Shown here piece after piece: positions 16,300 through 24,471 of a stretch of 64,000 nucleotides of DNA (position 1 is the first letter of the stretch; every line of letters starts with the position of its first letter). The DNA is from Halogranum amylolyticum (GTDB taxonomy: Archaea > Halobacteriota > Halobacteria > Halobacteriales > Haloferacaceae). The DNA lies in assembly GCF_900110465.1 (NCBI RefSeq), contig NZ_FODV01000001.1:496001-560000 (forward strand), written 5' to 3'. Below the pieces are notes generated by a model. The model had not been told where the DNA came from and did no database searches. It saw only the letters and a program-made list of their open reading frames with translations. A program made the position numbers and the translations under genes.

Positions 16300-17067
16300 A
16301 TGGACCGAAGCGACCTCTTCGCCCGGTACGACGAGGAACTCCGCACCGACGACTACGCCGACGTCGACGCCAGCCCCAACGGGCTACAGGTCGGCAGCGA
16401 CGAGGGAACCGTCGAACACGTCGCCTTCGCCGTCGACGCCGCCGTCGCGACCGCCGAGCGCGCCGTCGCCGTCGGCGCGGACGTGCTCGTGACGCACCAC
16501 GGCTTCGTCTGGGGGGGTCTCGACCGCGTCACGGGGCGCGAGTACGAGCGGATCGTGCCGCTCGCCCGCAACGACGTCTCGCTGTACGTCTCGCATCTCC
16601 CGCTGGACGGCCACCAGACGCTCGGCAACGCCGCGGGCGTCGGCGACGTGCTGGACCTCCACGAGCGCGACCCGTTCGGGGCGCTGGGGCCGGAGTACGT
16701 CGGCCAGCGCGGTCGACTCGCCGACCCAACGTCCATCTACGACCTCACCGCACGGTTGGACGACGCACTCGACACCGGCGGCCGCGGCGTCCGGCTCGTC
16801 GACGCCGGTCCCGAGCAGGTCGAGGACGTCGCGGTCGTCACCGGCAGCGGCGTCGACTGGTTGGACGAGGCCGTCGACGTCGGCGCGGACGTGCTCGTCA
16901 CCGGCGAGGGGAAACAGAAGGTTTACCACGAGGCCCAGGAGGCCGAGATCAACGTCGTCCTCGCCGGCCACTACGCGACGGAGACGTTCGGCGTGCAGGC
17001 GCTGCAGGAGCGCGCCGAGGAGTGGGGGCTGGAGACGACCTATATCGACGAACCAACCGGGCTGTAA
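16300..17067 (+). CDS. Nif3-like dinuclear metal centre protein
   Basis: 255-residue member of the NIF3/YbgI family, toroidal hexamers with two metal ions per subunit. Metal ligands are visible in VTHHGFVWGG (about residues 66-75), SHLPLDGH (about 98-105) and the C-terminal GHYATET. The family is widespread but its reaction is not settled. ATG 16300 matches the family start; the open frame reaches further upstream without homology. Next gene is deoxyhypusine synthase, 75 bp away. Confidence 0.85.
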   Translation: MDRSDLFARYDEELRTDDYADVDASPNGLQVGSDEGTVEHVAFAVDAAVATAERAVAVGADVLVTHHGFVWGGLDRVTGREYERIVPLARNDVSLYVSHLPLDGHQTLGNAAGVGDVLDLHERDPFGALGPEYVGQRGRLADPTSIYDLTARLDDALDTGGRGVRLVDAGPEQVEDVAVVTGSGVDWLDEAVDVGADVLVTGEGKQKVYHEAQEAEINVVLAGHYATETFGVQALQERAEEWGLETTYIDEPTGL

Positions 17068-17142
17068 GCCGCCGTCGTCGCACTCGGTCGCCCGCCGACT
17101 CGGTATCGTCGCGTTCAAATCTCGTCGCCGCACATCGTGGGT

Positions 17143-18225
17143 ATGAGCGACCACGACGACCACGACTCCGAGACCGGCGAGGGCGACCACGAGAATCACG
17201 ACCACGACGACGGCTACGTCCCACCGCACCGCGAGGCGTTCGACCACGATCCGCTCGGGCAGACGCAGGTCTGGCCGGGGATGAGCGTCGGCGAACTCGG
17301 CGACGAGTACGGGAAGGCCGGTATCGGCGCGGCGAAGGTCCACGAGGCGATCGACATCTACGCCGAGATGCTGGCAGACGAGGACTGCACCGTCTTCTTC
17401 TCGCTGGCCGGGGCGATGGTGCCGACCGGGATGCGGACGCTCGTCGCCGACCTCGTCCGCGACGGTTATATCGACGCGCTAGTGACGACGGGCGCGAACC
17501 TCACGCACGACGCCATCGAGGCCATCGGCGGGAAACACCACCACGGTGCGGAGCACCAAGACGGCAAGAGCGCCCGCGAACACGACGAACAGCTTCGCGA
17601 CGAGGAGGTCGACCGCATCTACAACGTCTATCTCCCGCAGGAACATTTCGCGCTGTTCGAGGGCCACCTCCGCGAGGAGGTGTTTCCGGTGCTGGAGGAG
17701 GAAGGGACCGTCGGCATCGAGCGGTTCGTCCGCGAACTGGGCCGTGCCAACAGCGAGGTCAACGAGCGCGAGGGCGTCGAGGAGGACGCCGGCGTGGCCG
17801 CCGCAGCTTACGAGAACGACGTTCCCATCTACTGTCCGGCGGTACAGGACTCCGTGCTCGGTCTGCAGGCGTGGATGTACTCGCAGACCTCCGAGTTCTC
17901 GCTGGACGCGCTCGCGGATATGACCCCGTTGACCGACCTCGCGTTCGACGCCGACACGGCAGGCTGTCTGCTCGTCGGCGGCGGCGTCCCGAAGAACTTC
18001 ACCCTCCAGACGATGTTAGTCACGCCCGGCGCGTACGACTACGCCGTGCAACTCACCATGGACCCCGAGGCGACGGGCGGCCTCTCCGGGGCGTCGCTCG
18101 ACGAGGCGCGGTCGTGGGGCAAACTGAAGAAGGAGGCGCGGAACGCGACGGTCGTCGGCGACGCGACGATCACGCTCCCGCTCGTGGTCGCCGCGGCGCG
18201 GGAGAAGATCGAGTCGGCTAAGTAA
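17143..18225 (+). CDS. dys: Deoxyhypusine synthase with His-rich N terminus
   Basis: 360-residue NAD-dependent enzyme that transfers the aminobutyl (or agmatine-derived) group to the aIF5A lysine. Signature parts are FSLAGAMVPTGMR, TTGANLTHDAIEAIGG, GGGVPKNFTLQ and ARSWGK, whose Lys327 corresponds to the catalytic enzyme-imine lysine. The first 30 residues alternate His and Asp (DHDDHDSETGEGDHENHDHD), an extension not needed for catalysis and able to bind divalent metal. ATG 17143 is preferred to GTG 17137; TTCAAAT about 27 bp upstream is the likely TATA box. Confidence 0.93.
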   Translation: MSDHDDHDSETGEGDHENHDHDDGYVPPHREAFDHDPLGQTQVWPGMSVGELGDEYGKAGIGAAKVHEAIDIYAEMLADEDCTVFFSLAGAMVPTGMRTLVADLVRDGYIDALVTTGANLTHDAIEAIGGKHHHGAEHQDGKSAREHDEQLRDEEVDRIYNVYLPQEHFALFEGHLREEVFPVLEEEGTVGIERFVRELGRANSEVNEREGVEEDAGVAAAAYENDVPIYCPAVQDSVLGLQAWMYSQTSEFSLDALADMTPLTDLAFDADTAGCLLVGGGVPKNFTLQTMLVTPGAYDYAVQLTMDPEATGGLSGASLDEARSWGKLKKEARNATVVGDATITLPLVVAAAREKIESAK

Positions 18226-18505
18226 CCGATATATCGATTAACATAACATTTCGAATTTCTCGTCTCTCTGCCGTACAGGGACCGACCGGTTCGTTCTGGA
18301 AAGAGAGAACGTCTTTATCGACCTAATAAGTAACTGTACTGTCAGTGTCTCTTTCCTTTCTCTCTGCTCTCTCGCGCCGATTATTTCCGTTCTCTGACAG
18401 CTAAAATAACAACTCGGTGACAAAACGCCAGTCCGCCGTGGGGTAGACTGTCGGCGACAGCAGTCAGCTGTGTCGACAGGAAACAATGACAGGAAGTGAC
18501 ACGAC

Positions 18506-19135
18506 ATGACGCAGTCGAATCGCGTTCGAGCACTCGTGCTCGCAACACTCCTCGTCGTCGCCGGCGCGGGAGCCTCGGCCGTCGGAACCGTTTCGGCGGA
18601 CGAGCACCAACCGCTCCGGATCGCCGAGGTCGACGCCGACGGCGAGTACGTCGTCGTCGAGAACACCGGCGACGAGACGGTCGATCTGGACTTCGCGGAG
18701 ATCGACTTCGACGCGGACGGCGAGGCCGACGAGACGTCGACGTTCGACGTCGGGACGCAGATCGAGGCCGGCCAGACAATCGTCGTTGCGACCGGTGCCG
18801 AACCGGTCAACGATGCCGACGTGACGTTCGAGTACGACTCGGGCGTGATAGACGAAGACAACACGGTCGTGATTCGGACGCTCGCCAGTCAACCACTCAC
18901 GCAGAACGCCGGCGACTCCGATTTCGAGGAACCTAACGAGGGCGACCTGACCGGTCCGGACGGTGAGGACCACTCGGAGGACGACCCGACTGACGGCGAC
19001 GAGTCGACCGACGGTGACGACCCGACTGACGGCGACGAGTCGACCGACGGCGACGACGAAGCCGACGGCGACGACGAGATAGACGAAGACGACGAGTCGA
19101 CCGACGGGCCGACGGTCGACCCCGGCGAGTGCTGA
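18506..19135 (+). CDS. Secreted lamin-tail-like domain protein with acidic repeats
   Basis: 209 residues. Residues 1-31 form a Sec-type signal peptide (VRALVLATLLVVAGAGASAV). The middle (about 36-115) looks like a lamin-tail/LTD beta domain: LRIAEVDADGEYVVVENTG and FDVGTQIEAGQTIVVATG. The last 80 residues are almost only Asp, Glu, Gly, Ser and Thr with repeats of DPTDGDESTDGD, ending with a lone C-terminal Cys. It is probably an exported surface-associated protein; the repeats suit a spacer with bound cations. No lipobox is present. Confidence 0.7.
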   Translation: MTQSNRVRALVLATLLVVAGAGASAVGTVSADEHQPLRIAEVDADGEYVVVENTGDETVDLDFAEIDFDADGEADETSTFDVGTQIEAGQTIVVATGAEPVNDADVTFEYDSGVIDEDNTVVIRTLASQPLTQNAGDSDFEEPNEGDLTGPDGEDHSEDDPTDGDESTDGDDPTDGDESTDGDDEADGDDEIDEDDESTDGPTVDPGEC

Positions 19136-19212
19136 CGACGGGGCAATCGACGGAGCTGCGGTAGACACCGCTGCCGCAGACCGACTTTCGGACCGGAATC
19201 CTCTCTTTTCAC

Positions 19213-20262
19213 TCAGTCCCCGAGAACTGTCTCGACTGCCGAGAGTAGCGTCTCGGGACCGTTCTCGTCGAAGACGTTGCCGGTCGGATACGGATAGTGT
19301 ACTTCGTCCCGCCCAGCCCACGTCGAGACGGCTGCGACGGTCGCCTCCGACAGCGACTCGACCAACGCGGCTTCCGACGTCACGTCGGGGACGGCGAACT
19401 GCTCGAAGTCGTCGCGACGCTCGCGAGTGGGGTCGTCGACGAGGACGACCGCGTCGGGCCACGATCCCTGCAGCAACGCGAGCGAGACACCGCCGTACGC
19501 GCGGTGTGAGAGCGCACCCTGTCCCTCGACGAAGACGAGTTCGCGGTCGGCGGCGACGTCACAGACCAGCGACTCGACGACGCCGGCCGCGAAGTCGGCG
19601 GGGACGCGGTCGACGACGACGCCGCGGTCCGCCCCGACCATCACCCCGATCTGCCCGGTGGCGACCCAGCCGGCGTCGACACCCGCACGACGGGCCGCCC
19701 GGTAGAGTTCGAACGTCGTCGTCCGCTTGCCGACCGCACAGTCGGTCCCCGCGGTCAGGACGACGGGCGTGTCGAGCTCGTCGACTCGGCCGTCGGCGAC
19801 GCGAAGGTCGTCGCCGGCGGGCGGTTTGCGGACGTCGAAGAGTCGAACGCCGCAGTCGGCGGCCAACGTCGTCCAGCGCTCGTCCTCCGAGAGGAAGGTG
19901 TGGAGCCCGGAGACGACGTCACAGCCCGACCGCATGGCAGTCTCGAGGTCGTCGATCCACGACTCGGGGAGGCGACCGCCAGCGGGGGCGACGCCCAACA
20001 CGAGCGCCTCGGCGTCGGGTGCGTGATCGAGCGCGTCGGCGACGGAGTCGACGACCGGGACGGCAGCGAGGCCATCGTCGTCACGGTCGAGCACCGTCGC
20101 GGCGTCGTCGCCGGCGGCCGTCGAGTCGACGACCGCCCGCACGTCGAACAGTTCACCGTGTCTGACGACTCCGTTGGCCGTCTTCCCCTGCGGCGTGCCG
20201 AAGGCACCCTCCGCGAGGACGATTGCGGGAGCAGGTGCGTCGAACGCCTCGGAGAGGTTCAT
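19213..20262 (-). CDS. DUF1611 (DgcN-type) P-loop protein
   Basis: 349-residue protein with an N-terminal Rossmann-like half and a C-terminal P-loop half holding VLTAGTDCAVGKRTTTFEL (about residues 177-195) and VEGQGALSHRAYGG. In marine bacteria a DUF1611 member, DgcN, takes part in D-glutamate breakdown; whether this one does is unknown and no dgcA-like partner is next door. ATG 20262 is chosen over a TTG at 20289. It diverges from the HTH regulator, and its TATA-like GGTTTTGTC overlaps the palindrome at 20297-20314. Confidence 0.75.
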   Translation of the reverse strand: MNLSEAFDAPAPAIVLAEGAFGTPQGKTANGVVRHGELFDVRAVVDSTAAGDDAATVLDRDDDGLAAVPVVDSVADALDHAPDAEALVLGVAPAGGRLPESWIDDLETAMRSGCDVVSGLHTFLSEDERWTTLAADCGVRLFDVRKPPAGDDLRVADGRVDELDTPVVLTAGTDCAVGKRTTTFELYRAARRAGVDAGWVATGQIGVMVGADRGVVVDRVPADFAAGVVESLVCDVAADRELVFVEGQGALSHRAYGGVSLALLQGSWPDAVVLVDDPTRERRDDFEQFAVPDVTSEAALVESLSEATVAAVSTWAGRDEVHYPYPTGNVFDENGPETLLSAVETVLGD

Positions 20263-20296
20263 GCTAGCTCGAAACACAGCCTGTGACAAAACCCAC

Positions 20297-20314
20297 CCCC
20301 CTCACATGAGGGGG
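20297..20314. promoter_or_regulatory. Palindromic operator between the DUF1611 gene and the HTH regulator
   Basis: CCCCCTCA-CA-TGAGGGGG is a perfect 8-bp inverted repeat, extended by bulged CCA/TGG outer arms to about 20293-20317. It abuts the TATA boxes of both divergent genes (GGTTTTGTC on minus, GGTTTTTGC at 20321-20329 on plus). A similar element lies before the APC permease. A bat-type HTH regulator is the obvious binding candidate. Confidence 0.6.
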
Positions 20315-20356
20315 TGGACAGGTTTTTGCACGTCGGTCGCCCTTCTCTTCGAAGAG

Positions 20357-21070
20357 ATGGGAGCGCAAGGGCCGGACGGCGTGCGGGTGAGTCTGGACAT
20401 CTGGCATCCGGACTGTTGGACGCTGGAGGTGACCGACGCCACCGACGCTGGGTTGCTCGGGCACGGCGTCCACGCGATCGACGGAGTGGCGACCGGCCGG
20501 TTCACCGCCTACGCCGACACGACCGAGGCGCTCGACGACCTCGTCGCGGCGATTCGCGACTCCCCGTTGACGGAGTCGGTGTGGGAGACCGACGACGGCC
20601 ACGGACACGGTGACAGTGGGGTGGTTCCGGGGGCGGCGAGTCGGGGAATCGTCGTCCGCTACGACCTCGACAAGAGCATCAACGACGCGCTCGTCTCGCG
20701 GGGGTTCATCCCGGACGAACCGGTGCGGATGCAGGGCGGCCGCGAGTACTGGACCGTTCTCGTCCAGGGGTCGCGCCGGACCGTCCACGACCGACTCGAG
20801 GAGATCCGCGAGGAGATGGATGCCGACATTCGCGTGGAACTCATCACGGCACCACAGAGCGGATCGGGCATCTTCCGGACGGACGACCTCTCGGAGCGAC
20901 AACGCGAGGTGCTCGACCTCGCGCGCCGACGCGACTACTACCAGTGGCCGCGGGAGGTGTCGGCGGGTGACCTGGCCGACGAACTCGGCATCTCGAAGGC
21001 GACGTTGCTGGAGCATCTCCGGAAGGCCGAGTCGAAGCTGCTCGGCGGCGACGTCGACAGCGAGCGTTGA
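20357..21070 (+). CDS. Bat-type (HTH_10) transcriptional regulator
   Basis: 237 residues. The C-terminal third is the haloarchaeal bacterioopsin-activator HTH: LSERQREVLDLARRRDYYQW, then VSAGDLADELGISKATLLEHLRKAESKLL (about 200-230). The N-terminal 150 residues are the usual effector-like domain (VRVSLDIWHPDCWTLEVTD at the start). ATG 20357 fits a TATA-like GGTTTTTGC about 30 bp upstream; the frame is open further but without similarity. It lies between the DUF1611 gene and the permease, both sharing its palindrome, so it probably controls them and itself. Confidence 0.83.
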   Translation: MGAQGPDGVRVSLDIWHPDCWTLEVTDATDAGLLGHGVHAIDGVATGRFTAYADTTEALDDLVAAIRDSPLTESVWETDDGHGHGDSGVVPGAASRGIVVRYDLDKSINDALVSRGFIPDEPVRMQGGREYWTVLVQGSRRTVHDRLEEIREEMDADIRVELITAPQSGSGIFRTDDLSERQREVLDLARRRDYYQWPREVSAGDLADELGISKATLLEHLRKAESKLLGGDVDSER

Positions 21071-21137
21071 CACCGGGTCGTGTCGACAGCCTCCGACGGT
21101 GGCTCTTCGTGTCTCTTGACCGATTCGTCGGTGACGT

Positions 21138-21159
21138 CCCCTCACATACGAGGGTGGGG
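21138..21159. promoter_or_regulatory. Second copy of the palindromic operator, upstream of the APC permease
   Basis: CCCCTCACATACGAGGGTGGGG shares CCCCTCACAT and GAGGG..TGG with the element at 20297-20317, with 2 extra bases in the centre. It ends 1 base before the TATA-like GCTATACTA (21161-21169), which lies 23-31 bp before ATG 21192, so a bound protein would touch the TBP/TFB site. Confidence 0.55.
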
Positions 21160-21191
21160 AGCTATACTAGGGAGTAGTGATATGGTAAAGC

Positions 21192-22616
21192 ATGTCATCA
21201 CAACAGGTCAACGACAGTCGGAGTCTCTCGCGAGACATCGGACTGTTCGGGGCGGTCAGCACCGTCGTCGCGGGGACGCTCGGCGCTGGGCTGTTCGTCA
21301 CGCTCGGGACGGCCAGTAGCACGACCGGCCCGAGCGTCATCTTCGTCGTCGTCCTCTCGGGAGTACTCGCGATGAGCATCGCGCTCAACTACGGCTGGAT
21401 GGCGACTATCTTCCCCGCCGCCGCAGGGTCGTACGCTTACGTCTCCCGGACGTTCGACAACCGTCTCCCGGGCTTTCTGGTCACGTGGTCGAAGTGGCTG
21501 GGTTACATGGCCGCCGACGCCGTCCTGGCGCTGGGGTTCGGGAGCTATCTGCAGGTGTTCTACCCCTCGGTCGACGCCGCACTCGCCGGCTTCGGGCTCC
21601 TGACCGTGCTCTTCCTCGTGAACCTCGTCGGCTCGAAAGGGTACAGCGTCTCGCAGAACGCCATCTTCGCCTTCCTCATCCTCTCGATTCTCGTGCTCGT
21701 CATCCCCGGAACGGTGAGTATCGACACCGCGAACTACCAGCCGTTCTTCACCGGCGGGGCTGACGGCTTCTTCGCCGCCGCAGTGCCGCTGTTCTACGCG
21801 TACATCGGTATTGCCGTCGCCGGGCAGATGGGTGCCGAAGTGAAGAACCCCTCGCGGAACCTCCCGCTGGCGATGGCGGGTGGGACGGCCATCCTCATCG
21901 TGCTCTACGTCTGGACCGCCGCCGTCATCTACGGTGTCGTCGGCGACTACACCGTGCTGGCGAACTCCGCACGGCCGCTGGCGACGGCGGCGGAGGTGTT
22001 CCTCGGCGAGAGCGGTACTGCCATCGTCGCCGTCGGCGGGTTGCTCGCGACGGCGTCGAGCGTCCACGCGGTGATGGCCGCGGGCATCAAGATGCCCTAC
22101 TCGTGGGCGTGGGACGAGGTGTTCCCGAAGCAGTTCTCGGCGGTCAGCCAGCGGTTCGGCACGCCGCACTGGTCGCTCGTCACGCTCTATCTCGTCGCGT
22201 CGGGACTCACCTTCTGGAGTTCGGGGCTCGACCAGGCTATCGCGATCGCGACGTTCAGCTACCTCATCGCCTACTGTGCTGTCTCGATCACGGTTCTCTA
22301 CGTCCTCGTCACGGGGTCGAACCTCGCAGAGCAAGCCGGATTCGACGGTGGGGCGGTGCTGTGGCTCACTGCTCTCGTCGGTGCGCTCGGCTCGGGTGCG
22401 CTCCTGACCGAGGCGTACAAGGGGTCGCTCGGCATCTACGTCCCGTGGGTCGGCGTCGGTCTCGGCGTCTTCGGCCTCTACTGGTATCTCGGGAAACAAC
22501 GAGGTCACGACGTCGAGGCGATCCTCGCGACGCTCCCCGGTGTCCCGTCCGACGAGTACGACCCGGTGATCCGCGGAGACGACTCGGCCGTCCGAGGAGG
22601 TGCCAGCGATGACTGA
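21192..22616 (+). CDS. APC-family amino acid permease
   Basis: 474-residue transporter with about twelve spans. The first span carries the APC substrate/Na motif GTLGAGLFVTLG (about residues 29-40); FPAAAGSYAYVSR and FFAAAVPLFYAYIGIAVAGQ are typical of the superfamily. A soluble C-terminal tail of about 40 residues follows. It overlaps the peptidase gene by 8 bases and has a palindromic operator in its promoter, so uptake of an amino acid or acylated amino acid and its hydrolysis appear co-regulated. Exact substrate unknown. Confidence 0.85.
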   Translation: MSSQQVNDSRSLSRDIGLFGAVSTVVAGTLGAGLFVTLGTASSTTGPSVIFVVVLSGVLAMSIALNYGWMATIFPAAAGSYAYVSRTFDNRLPGFLVTWSKWLGYMAADAVLALGFGSYLQVFYPSVDAALAGFGLLTVLFLVNLVGSKGYSVSQNAIFAFLILSILVLVIPGTVSIDTANYQPFFTGGADGFFAAAVPLFYAYIGIAVAGQMGAEVKNPSRNLPLAMAGGTAILIVLYVWTAAVIYGVVGDYTVLANSARPLATAAEVFLGESGTAIVAVGGLLATASSVHAVMAAGIKMPYSWAWDEVFPKQFSAVSQRFGTPHWSLVTLYLVASGLTFWSSGLDQAIAIATFSYLIAYCAVSITVLYVLVTGSNLAEQAGFDGGAVLWLTALVGALGSGALLTEAYKGSLGIYVPWVGVGLGVFGLYWYLGKQRGHDVEAILATLPGVPSDEYDPVIRGDDSAVRGGASDD

Positions 22617-23817
22617 CACCGCCTCCGCACCGACGGTCGACGCCGACGAGACCATCGACCTCCTGCAGGAACTCGTCCGGATTCCGAGTCCGTACTTCGA
22701 GGAACACGAGGTCGTCGAATACGTCTACGAGTGGCTCGACGAGCGGGGCCACGACCCCGAGTACCATCACGTCTCGGAACCCGACATCACCGAGTACGAG
22801 GGCGACAACGTCGTCGCTCGCCTCGAGGGGTCGGACCCCGACGCGCCGACGCTCCTCCTCAACGGTCACGTCGACACGGTCCAACTCGTCGAGGACTGGG
22901 AGGAAGACCCCTGCTCGGGCCGCATCGAGGACGGGAAACTCTACGGGCAAGGCGCCTGCGACATGAAGGGCGGCGTCGCGTCCATCATGACCGCCTTCGA
23001 CGCCCTCGCCGACCGCGACCTCGCGGGCGACGTCCTCCTCACTGTCGTCGTCGACGAGGAGGGGCCGTACGGCCTCGGTACCGACCGGTTGATTCGCGAC
23101 GGCCTCGTCGACGACTGCGATATGGCTATCGTGACCGAACCCGGTCCGATTCTCGCACAGGAGGACGTCGACAACCCGGCGCTCCTCCTCGGTGCGCGCG
23201 GTCGGTTCCTCTACGACATCGAGGTACACGGCCGGGCTGCACACGGCTCGCAACCGGAGACGGGCGTCAACGCCGTCGTCGAGGCCGGACGACTGGCCGA
23301 GGCACTCGACGCGATGGAGACGGGCGACCATCCGAAACTCGGCAGCGGCTCCGTCTGCCCGCTGTTCGTCGAGGGCGGCAGCCAAACACTGTCGGTCCCC
23401 GAACGCGCCCATCTGATGGTCGACCGCCACGTCGTCGTCGGCGAGTCACGGGAGGACGTCCGAGAGCAAGCGGCGGACGTCGTCGACGGTCTCGGCTTGG
23501 AGAGCGCCGTCGAGATCGGATTCCGGGAGGCACCGGCCGACGACATCCGCTACGGACCGTACGTCACCGACGAAGACCACCCGCTCGTGACGTCGCTGGC
23601 GGATGCGACCCGTGCGGTCGCCGGTGTCGACCCCGACTACGGCTACTTCTCCAGCGTCGGTGACTTCAACTACCTCGGCGACCGCGCGGGGTTGCCGACG
23701 GTCATCCTCGGCCCCGACGGCGAGAACATCCACGGGGCGGGCGAGTTCGTCTACACCGACGAGGTGGTCGAGGTGGCGAACATCGTCGCCGACGCGGCGG
23801 TCAGACTGCTCGACTGA
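22609..23817 (+). CDS. M20 family metallopeptidase/amidohydrolase (ArgE/DapE/ACY1/CPG2)
   Basis: 402-residue Zn enzyme. Zn ligands and catalytic residues appear in LLLNGHVDTVQ (His and Asp near residue 82), GQGACDMKGGVAS (about 117-129) and DEEGPYGLGTD (catalytic Glu about 153); the dimerisation domain is in the middle. An SD-like GAGGAGGTG 7 bases before ATG 22609, inside the permease gene, supports coupled translation. Family members release amino acids from N-acyl or peptide substrates, which suits a permease partner. A decayed copy of its C terminus lies at 30846-31159. Confidence 0.85.
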   Translation: MTDTASAPTVDADETIDLLQELVRIPSPYFEEHEVVEYVYEWLDERGHDPEYHHVSEPDITEYEGDNVVARLEGSDPDAPTLLLNGHVDTVQLVEDWEEDPCSGRIEDGKLYGQGACDMKGGVASIMTAFDALADRDLAGDVLLTVVVDEEGPYGLGTDRLIRDGLVDDCDMAIVTEPGPILAQEDVDNPALLLGARGRFLYDIEVHGRAAHGSQPETGVNAVVEAGRLAEALDAMETGDHPKLGSGSVCPLFVEGGSQTLSVPERAHLMVDRHVVVGESREDVREQAADVVDGLGLESAVEIGFREAPADDIRYGPYVTDEDHPLVTSLADATRAVAGVDPDYGYFSSVGDFNYLGDRAGLPTVILGPDGENIHGAGEFVYTDEVVEVANIVADAAVRLLD

Positions 23818-23877
23818 CGGCGTTCGGGTTACCGCGGGTCCGAGGAACTTTTCTCGGTTCCCGACCGAGAGACGTGT

Positions 23878-23953
23878 GGCCGATGACGACGGCACCGCTC
23901 CGAACCGGACTCGGCACCCGGTGGTGACGAGCCCTATGAGTGCCGAGGCCGAC
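23878..23953 (+). repeat. 76-bp direct repeat, copy 1
   Basis: Identical to 32041-32116 except for three substitutions (about 96%). It starts 60 bp after the M20 peptidase stop. Neither copy has a convincing reading frame. The two copies bracket the toxin-antitoxin remnant, the Mrp operon, the M20 fragment and an NAD(P)-binding gene. The rest of 23818-24078 shows no gene. Confidence 0.8.
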
Positions 23954-24078
23954 TTTCTGTGGTAGCAGACAGCGTCTCTGAGGGTATTTAGTTGTAACCG
24001 CAACTGACGTAGCCCCCGGTCAGTTCTCGCCGGACAGGCAGACACGGATTTGAGCACGTTGCCGAGCAATCATACGCC

Positions 24079-24329
24079 ATGGCCGCCGGAATCTCCAACC
24101 GGGTTCGAGAAATTGCCGAGGTTCGCGACCTCCCCGAGTCCGAGGTGTTTGAGCAGGCTCTCGAACGCGGTCTCGAGGACCTCTGGGAGGACCTCGTCTC
24201 GCTCGGTTCCTCGACGGCGAACTCGACCGCGAGGACGCCATCAAGCGCGTCAGTCGGACGAAAGTCGAGCGAGCGGAGCGAGAGCGTGATGTCGTCGAGG
24301 AAGACGTCGACTGGGGCCTGAACGCGTGA
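24079..24329 (+). pseudogene. Frameshifted antitoxin of a PIN-type toxin-antitoxin pair
   Basis: The first 40 codons read MAAGISNRVREIAEVRDLPE...GLEDLWEDLV, like haloarchaeal antitoxins that precede DUF3368 toxins. After base 24200 the correct sequence continues in the next frame as RFLDGELDREDAIKRVSRTK and ends VDWGLNA plus TGA at 24329. A one-base deletion near 24201-24206 explains the shift; the zero frame runs on as meaningless sequence to 24321. The stop overlaps the toxin start as in intact pairs. Confidence 0.65.
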
Positions 24330-24376
24330 CGCTTGCGGCTGTCTCGGACGCTGGACCGCTCATTCACTCGCGGTAA
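24326..24376 (+). pseudogene. Truncated DUF3368/PIN-type toxin, 16 codons
   Basis: GTG 24326 overlaps the antitoxin stop (GTGA) and reads MTLAAVSDAGPLIHSR before TAA. VSDAGPLIH is the N-terminal first catalytic Asp motif of PIN/DUF3368 toxins; the remaining roughly 140 residues are gone. It is too short to be an enzyme, so the pair is dead. 24377-24471 holds nothing recognisable. Confidence 0.55.
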
Positions 24377-24471
24377 CGCCAGACAGGGACGCGTTTGGGT
24401 TGGGTCTCTTCGGACGAGGGCGCGTCGCGAGCGTAGCAGTCAGAGCCGAGTGCGAACGCAATCGGAACGGC

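Noticed and set aside
21198..22655. 485-codon minus-strand frame opposite the permease
   Set aside because: Arg/Asp/Glu-rich shadow of a clear membrane protein; no start context or homology.
23878..23953. tRNA gene or att site within the 76-bp repeat
   Set aside because: No cloverleaf or anticodon arm can be drawn, and the repeat is not beside a tRNA or integrase gene.
24199..24321. In-frame C terminus of the antitoxin as a normal protein end
   Set aside because: The neighbouring frame gives the family sequence up to the natural stop overlapping the toxin start, so the in-frame part is a frameshift product.
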